This document shows, piece after piece, positions 8,925 through 16,815 of a stretch of DNA of 32,711 nt (positions within the stretch are counted from its first letter, which is position 1; each line of letters begins with the position of its first letter). The DNA is taken from positions 1-32,711 of the forward strand of contig JAMPXV010000010.1 of assembly GCA_023700985.1 (NCBI GenBank). The letters run 5' to 3'. Made by a program: the position numbers and the translations under genes. The notes under the pieces were generated by a model, which made no database searches, was not told the DNA's origin, and was given only the letters and a program-made list of their open reading frames with translations. The stretch comes from Lysobacter sp. GTDB lineage: Bacteria; Pseudomonadota; Gammaproteobacteria; Burkholderiales; Usitatibacteraceae.

Positions 8925-10936
8925 CGCCAGACCTGCAGGATGTTGTTGTAGGCGTCCGTCCAGAGCCGCCAGCCGGGCTGCGGCGCCACCGGCTCGGTGG
9001 CCGTCACGATCTCCGGGCGCAGGATGAACGGCTTGTGGCGGGTGAGCAGAACCCAGTCGCTGGTGGTGCCGCCGTCGTCGCTCGTCTCGTGGACGTAGGC
9101 GTATTCCAGCCCGTGCCGCTCGGCGATGGCCAGCAGGACGGGCTTGAGGTCCAGGAAGCGGTTCGAGACGTGGAAGGCGATGACGCCCTTCGGATTCATG
9201 TGGCGCAGGTACGCGCCGACGGCCTCCACGGTGATGAGGTGCACCGGGATCGAGTCGCCGGAGAAGGCGTCGACCGCCAGCACGTCGAAGCCCTGCGGCG
9301 CCTCGCGCTCCAGGCTCAGGCGTGCGTCCCCGAGCGCGATCTCGATCTTCGCGGGGCTGTCGGAGAGGTAGGTGAACTGCTCGCGCGCGATGCGCGGCAC
9401 GGCCGGGTTGATCTCGTAGAAGCGGTAGGTGTCGTCGGCGTCGCCGTAGGTCGCGAGCGTGCCGGCGCCCAGCCCGATGACGCCCACCTTGATCGGCAGC
9501 CCCTCGTGGGCGAGGATCGCCTTGCCGATCCCCGAGGAGGTCTTGTAGTAGGTGGTCGCGGCGCGGCGGTACTTCTCGCTCATCCACTGCTCGCCGTGCA
9601 GGATGGCGCCGTGCACCAGCGAGCGGTAGCGCGTCTCCTGGTCGGTGTCGCGGGCGAGCGTCTCCTTCACGCGCAGCACGCCGTAGAAGTTGCGCTCGAC
9701 GAGCACGGTGTCCTCGGTGAAGGTCTCCACCCGCCAGGCAAGCGCCCCCGAGGTGAAGGCGGCCACGGCCGCGAACATCGCGATCACCGGTTTCGGCCGG
9801 TCGTGATTGAGGAAAAGGGCGAGGAGCGCCACGACGACCAGCGCGATCTCCAGCTCCAGGTAGCCCGGCAGGGTCAGGGGCGCCACCACCCCCACCAGCA
9901 CGCCGCCCGCCACGCCGCCCAGCGAGACGACGAGGTAGAAGAGGGTCAGGTGCTTCGGTCCGGGGCGCAGCCGCGCGAGTTCGCCGTGGCAGAACATGCA
10001 CACGATGAAGAGTCCCGCGGCGAAGACGCCGAGGTGCCAGCCGAGCTCGAACTGCAGGCGCTTGTCGGCGAGGAACCACGCCATGACGCACACGATCCAG
10101 ACCAGGAACCCGAGGTAGGCGTCGCGCCGGTACCAGCGCGTCCCCTCGAAGCAGAGGATGAAGGTGAGGAGGTAGATCGCGAGCGGCACCACCCACAGGA
10201 GCGGGATGGAGGACACGTTCTGGGTGAGGTGGTTGGAGACCGCGAGCAGCACGACCGACCCCAGCGAGGCGAGTGCCAGCCACACGGCGATGGCGCCGGC
10301 CGAAGGGCGCGGCTCCGCCTCCTCGCCGGCCGAAGGCGCGGCACGCTCGATCGGCGGCAGTTCCCGGCTGCGCCACGCGAGCCCGGCGCAAACCGCCACG
10401 AAGAGCGCGTAGCCGCCGGACCAGGCCCACGACTGGGCGGGGCTCGCGAGCCACGGCTCGAACAGGAACGGATAGCCCAGGAGCGCCAGCATCGAGGCGA
10501 GGTTCGACAGCGCGAAGAGGCGATAGGGGCTCGAGCCCGGGAACTCCCGCGCGAACCACGCCTGGATGAGCGGGCTCGTCGTGGAAAGGAGGAAGTAGGG
10601 CAGGCCGACCGTGGCGAAGAGCAGCAGCAGGATGCGCACCACCGGGTTCTCGTCGCCGGCGGGCTTCCACGTCTCGCCGGGGAGGATGGGCAGGAAGGCG
10701 AGGCTCGCCACGAGGAGCGCGATGTGGATGGCGTTCTGCCGGGGCGAGGGAACCCGGTTCGCCAGCCAGTGCGAATAGGCGTATCCCGTCAGCAGCACGA
10801 ACTGGAAGAACACCATGCAGGTGGTCCAGACGATGGCCGCGCCTCCGTACCAGGGGAGGATCTGCTTGGCGAGGACGGGCTGGACCAGGAAGAGCAGGAA
10901 CGCGCTCAGGAAGATGGTGGCGGCGTGAAGCAGCAT
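8921..10936 (-). CDS. Membrane-fused spermidine synthase-like protein
   Basis: The N-terminal part (residues about 1-410) is strongly hydrophobic with many membrane helices, beginning MLLHAATIFLSAFLLFLVQPVLAKQILPWYGG, of the type annotated as MFS-fused. The C-terminal part (about 430-671) resembles the spermidine/spermine synthase Rossmann fold, with VGVIGLGAGTLATYG near 483-497, the acidic cofactor contact YEINP, and VDAFSGDSIPVHL. Known relatives are common in proteobacteria but their activity is mostly untested; polyamine synthesis should not be assumed. The frame continues upstream, but the family N-terminus and hydrophobic start fit ATG 10936. It is divergent from the following hydrolase and convergent with the dehydrogenase, sharing a CTAG at the two stops. 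Confidence 0.88.
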   Translation of the reverse strand: MLLHAATIFLSAFLLFLVQPVLAKQILPWYGGAAIVWTTCMVFFQFVLLTGYAYSHWLANRVPSPRQNAIHIALLVASLAFLPILPGETWKPAGDENPVVRILLLLFATVGLPYFLLSTTSPLIQAWFAREFPGSSPYRLFALSNLASMLALLGYPFLFEPWLASPAQSWAWSGGYALFVAVCAGLAWRSRELPPIERAAPSAGEEAEPRPSAGAIAVWLALASLGSVVLLAVSNHLTQNVSSIPLLWVVPLAIYLLTFILCFEGTRWYRRDAYLGFLVWIVCVMAWFLADKRLQFELGWHLGVFAAGLFIVCMFCHGELARLRPGPKHLTLFYLVVSLGGVAGGVLVGVVAPLTLPGYLELEIALVVVALLALFLNHDRPKPVIAMFAAVAAFTSGALAWRVETFTEDTVLVERNFYGVLRVKETLARDTDQETRYRSLVHGAILHGEQWMSEKYRRAATTYYKTSSGIGKAILAHEGLPIKVGVIGLGAGTLATYGDADDTYRFYEINPAVPRIAREQFTYLSDSPAKIEIALGDARLSLEREAPQGFDVLAVDAFSGDSIPVHLITVEAVGAYLRHMNPKGVIAFHVSNRFLDLKPVLLAIAERHGLEYAYVHETSDDGGTTSDWVLLTRHKPFILRPEIVTATEPVAPQPGWRLWTDAYNNILQVWR

Positions 10937-11019
10937 CGAGCGAATCGTTCTTGTACGGGGGCGCGGCGTGGAGTGCGGCGAATGGTAGCACGCACCTCCC
11001 GGCCGTCCGGGCGCGCCGT

Positions 11020-11025
11020 TATACT
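11020..11025 (+). promoter_or_regulatory. -10-like box 8 bases before the hydrolase start
   Basis: TATACT lies 8 bases upstream of the ATG at 11034 with no Shine-Dalgarno between, suggesting a leaderless transcript. It sits in the 97-bp divergent gap shared with the spermidine-synthase-like gene. Confidence 0.45.
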
Positions 11026-11033
11026 CGCCGGGC

Positions 11034-11966
11034 ATGTTCGCCAACCTCGTCCGCGTCGCGCTGTTCGTCGAATTTCTCGCCTGGGCGGCGCTGTGCGCGT
11101 GGCTCGGCGCGGGGCTTCCCGCGATCGCCGCCGGCGCGCTCGCCGGGGTGCTGGGCGCGCGGCTTCTCGTGGTGGGCACGACCTTCGGGCTCTCGTGGCT
11201 GGCGCGCTCGCCGCGCGGGGCGGCCGAGCGGCTCGGGCCCGCCGCCACGGCTGCGCTGGTGGCCGGCGAGTGGCGGGCGATGCTCCTCAACAACCTCGTG
11301 TGGCTCCCGTTCGAGCGCATCGCGCTGCGTGCCGACCCGCCGCTCGCGCCCGTCCCGTGCTTGCCGGTGATCCTCGTGCACGGCTACCTCTCCAACCGCG
11401 GCACGGTCTGCGCCCTCGCGCGGGCGCTGGATCGCGCGGGGGCCGGCCCGGTCTTCGTGCCGAGCCTGCCGGCGATCCTCGCCCCCATCGGGACCTTCGC
11501 GGACCACCTGGACCGGGTGGTGCGCCAGGTGACCGAGGCCACCGGGCAGCCTCGTGCCATCCTCGTCTGCCACAGCATGGGCGGGCTCGCGACGCGCGCC
11601 TGGCTGGGCCGGCACGGCGCCGGGCGGGTCGCGGGCATCGTCACCCTGGGCAGCCCCCACCATGGCACGGCGCTCGCGTCGCTGGGCGCGGGCGAGAACG
11701 CGCGCCAGATGCGCCAGGGCAGCGTCTTCCTCGACGGGCTCGAGCGGGGCGAACGCGAGCGCGGGGCGCCGTGCCCGGCCCTCTCGGTGTACACGGTCCA
11801 CGACAACCTCGTGGCGCCGCAGGATTCCAGCCGGCTCGAGTGGGCGCGCAACGTGGCCGTTTCCGGCGTCGGCCACCTGGCGATGCTGGCGGACGCTCGC
11901 GTGCACCGCGAGGTGCTGGAGGAGATCGCGAGGCTTCGCGCCGCTGCGGGACAGGGCCCCGGCTAG
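11034..11966 (+). CDS. Membrane-anchored alpha/beta hydrolase (lipase/esterase-like)
   Basis: Probable serine esterase or lipase. It has 310 residues. Two hydrophobic segments near the N-terminus (about 6-27 and 28-50) suggest membrane anchoring. The hydrolase core starts at PVILVHGYLSNRG (HG at 116-117, oxyanion region), the nucleophile is Ser181 in VCHSMGGLA (GxSxG-like, with His before Ser and Cys in place of the first Gly), and Asp257 (VHDNLV) and His281 (GVGHLAML) complete a plausible triad. SPHHGTALA is typical of lipase and PGAP1-like families. It lies next to the lipid genes and might act on wax ester or triacylglycerol, but that is context only. Substrate unknown. Confidence 0.86.
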   Translation: MFANLVRVALFVEFLAWAALCAWLGAGLPAIAAGALAGVLGARLLVVGTTFGLSWLARSPRGAAERLGPAATAALVAGEWRAMLLNNLVWLPFERIALRADPPLAPVPCLPVILVHGYLSNRGTVCALARALDRAGAGPVFVPSLPAILAPIGTFADHLDRVVRQVTEATGQPRAILVCHSMGGLATRAWLGRHGAGRVAGIVTLGSPHHGTALASLGAGENARQMRQGSVFLDGLERGERERGAPCPALSVYTVHDNLVAPQDSSRLEWARNVAVSGVGHLAMLADARVHREVLEEIARLRAAAGQGPG

Positions 11967-12039
11967 GGGAGGGCGAGCACGTCCCCGAAGCGGGGCGCCG
12001 GGCGGCCGGGGCTGCGGCCGGCTGCCCTTGCGGTCCCCG

Positions 12040-14028
12040 CTACCAGTGGATGCCCTGGGTGATCTGGGCGAAGGCCACCTGCTCGGGCGTGAGTTCCACG
12101 TCCTTCGCGCCGTCCTTGCGGCCCTGGGCCGCCGTGGAATCGGGGAACATGCGGAACGCGGTGTTGAGGATGATCTGCGTGGCCTTCGGCGCGACCGCGT
12201 GCAGCAGCGCGCCGAAGATGCCCAGGCGCGTGGCGATGCGCACCGGCTTGTAGACGATCGCCTCGGCCACGAGGTCGGCCGCCTGCCCGGGCGTGAGGGT
12301 GGGCACGTGGTTGTAGAGCTTCGTCGGCGCGATCATCGGCGTCTTCACCAGCGGCATGTTGATGGTGGTGAAGGAGATGTTGCTGTCGGAGAACTCGCTC
12401 GCCGCGCAGCCGGTGAAGGAATCCAGCGCCGACTTGGAGGCCACGTAGGCGGAGAAGCGCGGCGCCTGCGTGAGCACGCCGATCGACGAGATGTTGATGA
12501 TGTGGCCGTGCCGGTGCTTCATCATCGACGGCAGGAACCCCATGATGAGGCGCAGGCTGCCGAAGTAATTGAGCTGCATCGTGCGCTCGAAGTCGTGGAA
12601 GCGGTCGAACGACGACGCGATCCCCCGGCGGATGGAGCGGCCCGCGTTGTTGACCAGGTAGTCGCAGCGCCCGAACTCCTTGAGCACGGCGGCGACCAGC
12701 CGGTCGCAGTCCGCGATGTCCGCGAGGTCGCAGGAGATGAACCTGCCCTTGCCGCCGAGGGCCTTGATCCTCGCCATCACGGGCGTGGCCTTCTGCGGGT
12801 CGCGCGCCACCACCACGACCTGCGCGCCGGCCTCCGCCATCTTGTAGGCGGTGGCTTCTCCGATGCCGGAAGTGCCGCCGGTGATCACGATCACCTTGTC
12901 CTTCACCTTGCCGGCCAGCGAGCGGTCGATGAAGAGGTCGGGGTCGAGGTTCCTCTCCCAGTAGTCCCACACGCGCCAGGCGTAGTCCTCGAGGCGGGGC
13001 ACCGCGATGCCCGAGCCCTTCAGGGCCCTGGCGCATTCGCGGTTGTCGAACCTCGTGGGGTAGTTCACGAACTTGAACATGTCCTTCGGGATGCCCAGGT
13101 CCGCGAGGAGCTGCTTCTGGATGCGGCGCACCGGCGCGAGCGACATGGCCGAGTCGACCACGAAGTCCGGGATGAAGCCGAACATCTTGGCGTTGAGCCG
13201 CATCGTCATCTGCGGCGCGTGCGCGGCCTTCGCGAAGAGGTTCAGGATCTCGCCGATGCGCCGCGGTTCCGGGTCCGTGAGGTGGAAGCAGCCGCCGTCG
13301 AGCCCCTTCCTGTGGGCGATGTGGTCGATGGCGTCGACCACGAAGTCCACCGGGACGATGTTGATGCGCCCGCCCTCGATGCCCACCGTGGGCATCCACT
13401 GCGGCAGGGCCTTGCGCATCTTCTGGATGAGCTTGAAGAAGTAGTAGGGGCCGTCGATCTTGTCGATCTCGCCCGTCCTCGAGTGGCCGACGACGATGGC
13501 CGGGCGGTAGATGCGCCAGGGCCGCCGGCACTCCTTGCGGACGACGCCCTCGGAGTCGTGCTTGGTGCGGAAGTAGGGGTGGTCGAGCTCCTCGGCCTCG
13601 TCGAACATGTCCTCGCGGAAGACGCCGTCGTAGAGCCCGGCGGCGGCGATGGAGCTCACGTGGTGGAAGCAGCCGGCCTGGATGGCCCCGGCGAGCTGCA
13701 CCGCGTGGCGCGTGCCGTCGATGTTGGCCTTCTCCTGGCTCGCGGCGTCGGCGGAGAGGTCGTAGATGGCGGCGAGGTGGAAGAGGTGCTCGACCTTGCC
13801 CTTCATCCGGGCGAGGTCGGCGGCGGACACGCCCAGCTTCGGCTTCGCGAGGTCGCCCACGATCGCCACGACGCGCTTCCCGTTGCTTCCCCAGCGCTCG
13901 CGCAGGGTGTCGAGCTTCTTCACCGAGCCCTTGCGCACGAGCACGTACACGGTGCCTTCGCGCTCGAGGAGGCGGTCGATGAGGAAGCGGCCGATGAAGC
14001 CGGTGCCGCCGGTCACGAAGTAGGACAT
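12040..14028 (-). CDS. Two-domain fatty acyl reductase (acyl-CoA/ACP to fatty alcohol)
   Basis: A 662-residue fusion of two short-chain-dehydrogenase domains. Domain 1 (about 1-360) has TGGTGFIG at 6-13, Tyr152-x3-Lys156 (YFRTK) and the extended-SDR acyl-reductase features. Domain 2 (about 375-640) has TGGTSGIG at 383-390, Ser515 and Tyr528-x3-Lys532 (YVASK). Length, both domains and segments such as GPYYFFKLIQKMRKALPQW, INISSIGVLTQAPRFSAYVA and the C-terminal IxW ending match, from memory, the Marinobacter fatty acyl reductase that makes fatty alcohols for wax ester, and more distantly mycobacterial acyl-CoA reductases. Both active sites look intact. It starts at ATG 14028 with GGAGAGAG upstream and is divergent from phasin 1 across a 212-bp regulatory gap. 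Wax ester use is supported by the WS/DGAT gene 3.3 kb away. Confidence 0.9.
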   Translation of the reverse strand: MSYFVTGGTGFIGRFLIDRLLEREGTVYVLVRKGSVKKLDTLRERWGSNGKRVVAIVGDLAKPKLGVSAADLARMKGKVEHLFHLAAIYDLSADAASQEKANIDGTRHAVQLAGAIQAGCFHHVSSIAAAGLYDGVFREDMFDEAEELDHPYFRTKHDSEGVVRKECRRPWRIYRPAIVVGHSRTGEIDKIDGPYYFFKLIQKMRKALPQWMPTVGIEGGRINIVPVDFVVDAIDHIAHRKGLDGGCFHLTDPEPRRIGEILNLFAKAAHAPQMTMRLNAKMFGFIPDFVVDSAMSLAPVRRIQKQLLADLGIPKDMFKFVNYPTRFDNRECARALKGSGIAVPRLEDYAWRVWDYWERNLDPDLFIDRSLAGKVKDKVIVITGGTSGIGEATAYKMAEAGAQVVVVARDPQKATPVMARIKALGGKGRFISCDLADIADCDRLVAAVLKEFGRCDYLVNNAGRSIRRGIASSFDRFHDFERTMQLNYFGSLRLIMGFLPSMMKHRHGHIINISSIGVLTQAPRFSAYVASKSALDSFTGCAASEFSDSNISFTTINMPLVKTPMIAPTKLYNHVPTLTPGQAADLVAEAIVYKPVRIATRLGIFGALLHAVAPKATQIILNTAFRMFPDSTAAQGRKDGAKDVELTPEQVAFAQITQGIHW

Positions 14029-14066
14029 GGTTCTCTCTCCCCGGTGTGCGCTAGGTTCGACCGCGA

Positions 14067-14072
14067 ATGATA
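14067..14072 (-). promoter_or_regulatory. -10-like box for the acyl reductase gene
   Basis: On the minus strand this reads TATCAT, 38 bases before the reductase ATG, leaving room for a leader with GGAGAGAG. The same spot on the plus strand contains TACACT (14071-14076), so it could serve either direction. Confidence 0.35.
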
Positions 14073-14117
14073 CACTCGCGCCCCGCGCCGCCGGACCGGC
14101 CCGGGGGAGCGCAAATT

Positions 14118-14147
14118 TAGTGTGCCCGCTCTAATCCTTTCGCCTAG
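14118..14147 (+). promoter_or_regulatory. Conserved three-block element, copy 1 (phasin 1 / acyl reductase)
   Basis: Three 7-bp blocks, TAGTGTG, CTCTAAT and CGCCTAG, separated by 4 and 5 bases. The same three blocks with the same spacing occur before the second phasin gene (19983-20012, minus strand). It ends 93 bp before the phasin ATG and lies about 90 bp upstream of the divergent reductase start. TAG-N10-CTA inside it is a partial dyad. Identity and spacing are read directly; a regulatory role is inferred. Confidence 0.7.
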
Positions 14148-14161
14148 CCTTGGTCGTGAAA

Positions 14162-14183
14162 CCGGGGGCAGTTCCGCCCCCGG
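14162..14183 (+). promoter_or_regulatory. GC-rich hairpin in the phasin 1 leader
   Basis: A perfect 8-bp stem (14162-14169 with 14176-14183) with a 6-base loop lies 57 bp before the phasin start and is not followed by a T-run. It may stabilise the leader or slow RNase attack. The second phasin gene has a hairpin in an equivalent place. Confidence 0.4.
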
Positions 14184-14240
14184 GGCCGCCGAACCGCAAG
14201 GGGAGGCGGCGGTCGGCAACGATTGAGGAAAGGAAGAACG

Positions 14241-14690
14241 ATGGCCACCACCCGCACCTCCCGCACCCGCAAGACCCGCACCCCGGCGGTGACGCCCGCG
14301 AGGGCCGCCCGCACCATCCGCGCCTCCGCGCAGAAGGCGTTCGAGGCCGGCGTGCAGGCCGCCTCCGGCGTCCGCCAGTCCGCCGTCGGCGCGTTCGACG
14401 CCCTGGTGAAGCAGGGCGCCGCCCTCGAGTCGCGCAGCCGCCGCGCCGCCATGGCGAAGGCCGGCAAGGCCCGCGACGCCGCGTGCGCCCGCGCCGAGGA
14501 AGCCCGCGCCCGGACCGTCGAGGCGGTGTCCCACCTCGAGAAGGTCTTCGAGCAGCGCGTCTCCAAGGCGATCGCCAGCCTCGGCGTCCCGACGGTGCGC
14601 GACGTCCGCGCCTTGTCGCGCCAGGTCGCCGAGCTGCAGGCCAGCGTCGACCGGCTGCACCGCGCCCGCGCGCGCGCAGCAGCCCGATAG
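14241..14690 (+). CDS. Phasin family granule-associated protein (phasin 1)
   Basis: Likely surface protein of storage granules or lipid droplets. It has 149 residues. A basic N-terminus (about 1-25, rich in Thr, Arg, Lys, Ala) precedes an amphipathic Ala-rich helical region with the PhaI/PhaF-type landmarks LVKQGAALESRSR, LEKVFEQRVSKAIASLGVPT and a terminal heptad-like coiled coil (VRALSRQVAELQASVDRL). It is homologous to the second phasin at 19414-19917 over the core. The ATG at 14241 has a strong GGAAAGGAAG ribosome site; a TTG 18 bases upstream is rejected. The patatin gene starts three bases after its stop, so coat protein and lipase are co-transcribed. PHA granules are the usual target of this family, but no PHA synthesis gene is in the window. 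Confidence 0.85.
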   Translation: MATTRTSRTRKTRTPAVTPARAARTIRASAQKAFEAGVQAASGVRQSAVGAFDALVKQGAALESRSRRAAMAKAGKARDAACARAEEARARTVEAVSHLEKVFEQRVSKAIASLGVPTVRDVRALSRQVAELQASVDRLHRARARAAAR

Positions 14691-14693
14691 GGC

Positions 14694-15989
14694 ATGACGC
14701 GGCGCCCGGCACCCGCAAGGTCCGCCGCGAGGAAGGTTTCCGCCCCGCGGCGGAAGAGGGCCGGCAAGGCAGCGAGGCCCCGGATGGGGCTTGCCCTCGC
14801 CGGGGGCGGGCCCTTCGGGGCGATCTACGAGATCGGCGCGCTGCTGGCGCTCGAGGAGGCCCTGGACGGCGTGCGCTTCCATGACCTCGACGTCTACGTG
14901 GGCGTGAGCGCCGGGAGCTTCCTGGCCGCCGCGCTCGCCAACGGCATCCCGATCTCCGAGATCTACGGCATCTTCATCGAGGGCGACGAGGCGGAGGGCG
15001 CGCTCACCCCCGAGGTCTTCATGCGTCCGGCGCTGCGGGAATACCTGCAGCGGGCGCGGACCGTGCCGCCGCTGCTCGCCCGCTCGCTGTGGCAGTACGT
15101 CCGGCGGCCGCTGTCCCGCGGGGCGCTGGAGTCCTTCGCGGCGCTGGGCCGGGCGATCCCCACCGGCGTCTTCGACAACGACACCATCCGCCAGTATCTC
15201 GCGGCGGTGTTCACGCAGCCGGGACGCACGGACGATTTCCACCGCCTGAAGCACCGGCTCTACCTCGTCGCCACGGACCTCGACAGCGGCGAGAGCGTGA
15301 GCTTCGGCCGGCCGGGGCACGACCGCGTTCCCATCTCGCAGGCCGTCCAGGCGAGTGCCGCGCTCCCGGGGCTCTTCCCGCCCGTGGAGATCGACGGGCA
15401 CTGCTTCGTCGACGGGGCCCTGCGCAAGACCCTGCACGCCTCCGAGGCGCTGGACGACGGCGCGAAGCTCGTGATCTGCGTGAACCCGATCGTGCCCTAC
15501 GACGCGGGCCTCGCCGCGGAGAAGGGCAAGGGCCGCCACCGCCGCCTCGTCGAGGGCGGGCTCCCCGTGGTGCTGTCGCAGACCTTCCGCGCCATCATCC
15601 ATTCGCGCATGGCCGTCGGCATCTCCAAGTACCGCGGCCAGTACCGCGACGCCGACGTCGTCCTGTTCGAGCCCGACGCCGACGACAGCGAGATCTTCTT
15701 CACCAACATCTTCAGCTACTCGACCCGCAAGCGCCTCTGCGAGCACGCCTACCAGCGCACCCGGCGCGACCTCCTGCGCCGGCGCTACGAGCTCGAGCCG
15801 GCGCTCGCCCGCCACGGCGTAAGCCTGCGCCTGGACGTGCTGCGCGACGCCACGCGCGTGATCACGCTCGGCACCGGCAACGTGGCCCGGCCGGCCGCCG
15901 CCGGGCTGTCGGAGTCCGCCGACGACCTGCGCGAGACCCTCGTCGACCTGCGCCGCTGGCTCGCCCGCAAATACCCCGCCCCGGCGTGA
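14694..15989 (+). CDS. Patatin-like phospholipase/lipase
   Basis: Ser-Asp dyad acyl hydrolase, 431 residues. The oxyanion hole GGGPFG is at 37-42, the nucleophile Ser72 in GVSAG (70-74) and the catalytic Asp240 in VDGA. After the core comes a C-terminal extension of about 150 residues (FRAIIHSRMAVGISKYR, then a charged helical part), common in bacterial cytosolic patatins. The first 30 residues are Arg/Lys/Ala/Pro-rich, resembling the basic tails on neighbouring granule proteins; Met31 (14784) is an alternative start but the ATG at 14694, three bases after the phasin stop, fits coupling. Co-transcription with a phasin suggests it mobilises the stored lipid or polyester. The exact substrate (wax ester, triacylglycerol, phospholipid or PHA) is unknown. 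Confidence 0.87.
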   Translation: MTRRPAPARSAARKVSAPRRKRAGKAARPRMGLALAGGGPFGAIYEIGALLALEEALDGVRFHDLDVYVGVSAGSFLAAALANGIPISEIYGIFIEGDEAEGALTPEVFMRPALREYLQRARTVPPLLARSLWQYVRRPLSRGALESFAALGRAIPTGVFDNDTIRQYLAAVFTQPGRTDDFHRLKHRLYLVATDLDSGESVSFGRPGHDRVPISQAVQASAALPGLFPPVEIDGHCFVDGALRKTLHASEALDDGAKLVICVNPIVPYDAGLAAEKGKGRHRRLVEGGLPVVLSQTFRAIIHSRMAVGISKYRGQYRDADVVLFEPDADDSEIFFTNIFSYSTRKRLCEHAYQRTRRDLLRRRYELEPALARHGVSLRLDVLRDATRVITLGTGNVARPAAAGLSESADDLRETLVDLRRWLARKYPAPA

Positions 15990-15995
15990 TAACCT
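15990..15995 (+). promoter_or_regulatory. -10-like box 8 bases before the TetR gene
   Basis: TAACCT lies immediately after the patatin stop and 8 bases before the TetR ATG, the same spacing as the boxes ahead of the 11034 hydrolase and nearly that of tatD. No Shine-Dalgarno is visible, which fits a leaderless mRNA or coupling to the patatin gene. Confidence 0.3.
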
Positions 15996-16003
15996 CTCCG
16001 GCC

Positions 16004-16684
16004 ATGGCGAAAGCTCCCGCCGGCCGGCCCGCCCTCGACGGCAACGCGGTGCGCACCCAGCGCACGCGGGAGCGCATCCTCGCCGTGAGCCTCGGCCTCT
16101 TCAACGACCGCGGCGAGGCGCACGTCACGACCGGGATGATCGCCGACGAGCTCGACATCAGCCCCGGCAACCTGTACTACCACTTCCGCAACAAGGACCA
16201 GATCGTCGAGCGCCTGTTCGAGCGCTACGAGGAGCGGATCTCGATCGAGCCCCCGCAGCCTTCCGGCGGCGCCGGGGCGATCGAGGACCTCTGGCTCTAC
16301 CTGCACCTGATGTTCGAGGCGATCTGGGACTACCGGTTCCTGTACCGGAACCTCGAGGACATCGTCGGCCGCAACCGGCGGCTGCGCGAGCGCTTCCGGC
16401 GCATCGTCGATGCGAAGCTCGACGCGGTGGAAGGGCTCTGCCGGGGGCTGGCGCGCGGCGGCTTCATGAAGGCGACGCCGGGCGAGGTGCGAGCGCTGTC
16501 GGTGAACGTGCTGGTCGTGGCCACCTACTGGCTCAACTTCCAGTCGGTGCGGGGCGACCGGGACGCGGGCGACGCCCGCGACCCGGGAAACGGCGCCTAC
16601 CAGGTGATGTCCCTCGTGGCGCCTTTCCTGGCGGGCGAGGCGCGGGCGCACTTCGAGCGCCTCGGTCGCGAATACGTGCGGTGA
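16004..16684 (+). CDS. TetR/AcrR family transcriptional regulator
   Basis: Probable ligand-responsive repressor, 226 residues. The N-terminal helix-turn-helix covers about residues 18-65 (TRERILAVSLGLFNDRG through ISPGNLYYHFRNKDQIVERLFE), very typical of TetR. The C-terminal ligand-binding part is helical with an aromatic stretch (IWDYRFLYRNLEDIVGRNRRL) seen in a TetR subgroup found near lipid genes. It starts 14 bp after the patatin stop, so it may be part of the phasin-patatin operon and report on lipid state. Its operator is unknown; candidates in the window are the phasin element and the palindrome at 26671-26690. Acyl-CoA as ligand is only a guess. Confidence 0.9.
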   Translation: MAKAPAGRPALDGNAVRTQRTRERILAVSLGLFNDRGEAHVTTGMIADELDISPGNLYYHFRNKDQIVERLFERYEERISIEPPQPSGGAGAIEDLWLYLHLMFEAIWDYRFLYRNLEDIVGRNRRLRERFRRIVDAKLDAVEGLCRGLARGGFMKATPGEVRALSVNVLVVATYWLNFQSVRGDRDAGDARDPGNGAYQVMSLVAPFLAGEARAHFERLGREYVR

Positions 16685-16785
16685 AGGCAATGGCCGAACT
16701 CGAACGAGCGAGCATTTTTTTTTGCGCGCTTGTTGCGCCACGGCGACGCAGAGTGGAGAAAGGCCGTTTTCAGAGTGAAATTCCA

Positions 16786-16815
16786 TTGACAAACGGTTTT
16801 TGGCGTGTGCATTCT
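16786..16815 (+). promoter_or_regulatory. Promoter of the SWIB gene with consensus -35
   Basis: A perfect TTGACA (16786-16791) is followed after 18 bases by CATTCT (16810-16815), a weak -10. The flanking 60 bases are unusually A/T-rich for this genome. Transcription would begin at about 16822, inside the following inverted repeat. Confidence 0.6.

Noticed and set aside
11967-12039. GC-rich inverted segments between the hydrolase and acyl reductase genes as a terminator
   Set aside because: Stems are short and imperfect and there is no T-run on either strand.
8111-12253. A 1380-codon open frame on the plus strand, and a 1021-codon one on the minus strand at 7926-10991
   Set aside because: Both are shadows of real genes in GC-rich DNA: Arg/Ala/Gly/Pro/His-rich translations without domains, overlapping recognisable genes in other frames.
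14116-14135. The phasin element read as an ordinary sigma-70 promoter (TTTAGT and TCTAAT)
   Set aside because: The two boxes are only 8 bases apart, and no -35 box lies 17 bases upstream of TCTAAT in either copy.
16791-16801. CAAACGGTTTT upstream of the SWIB gene as a second PsrA-like site
   Set aside because: The half-sites are one base apart rather than 2-4 and the right half lacks the final G/C, so the match is too weak.
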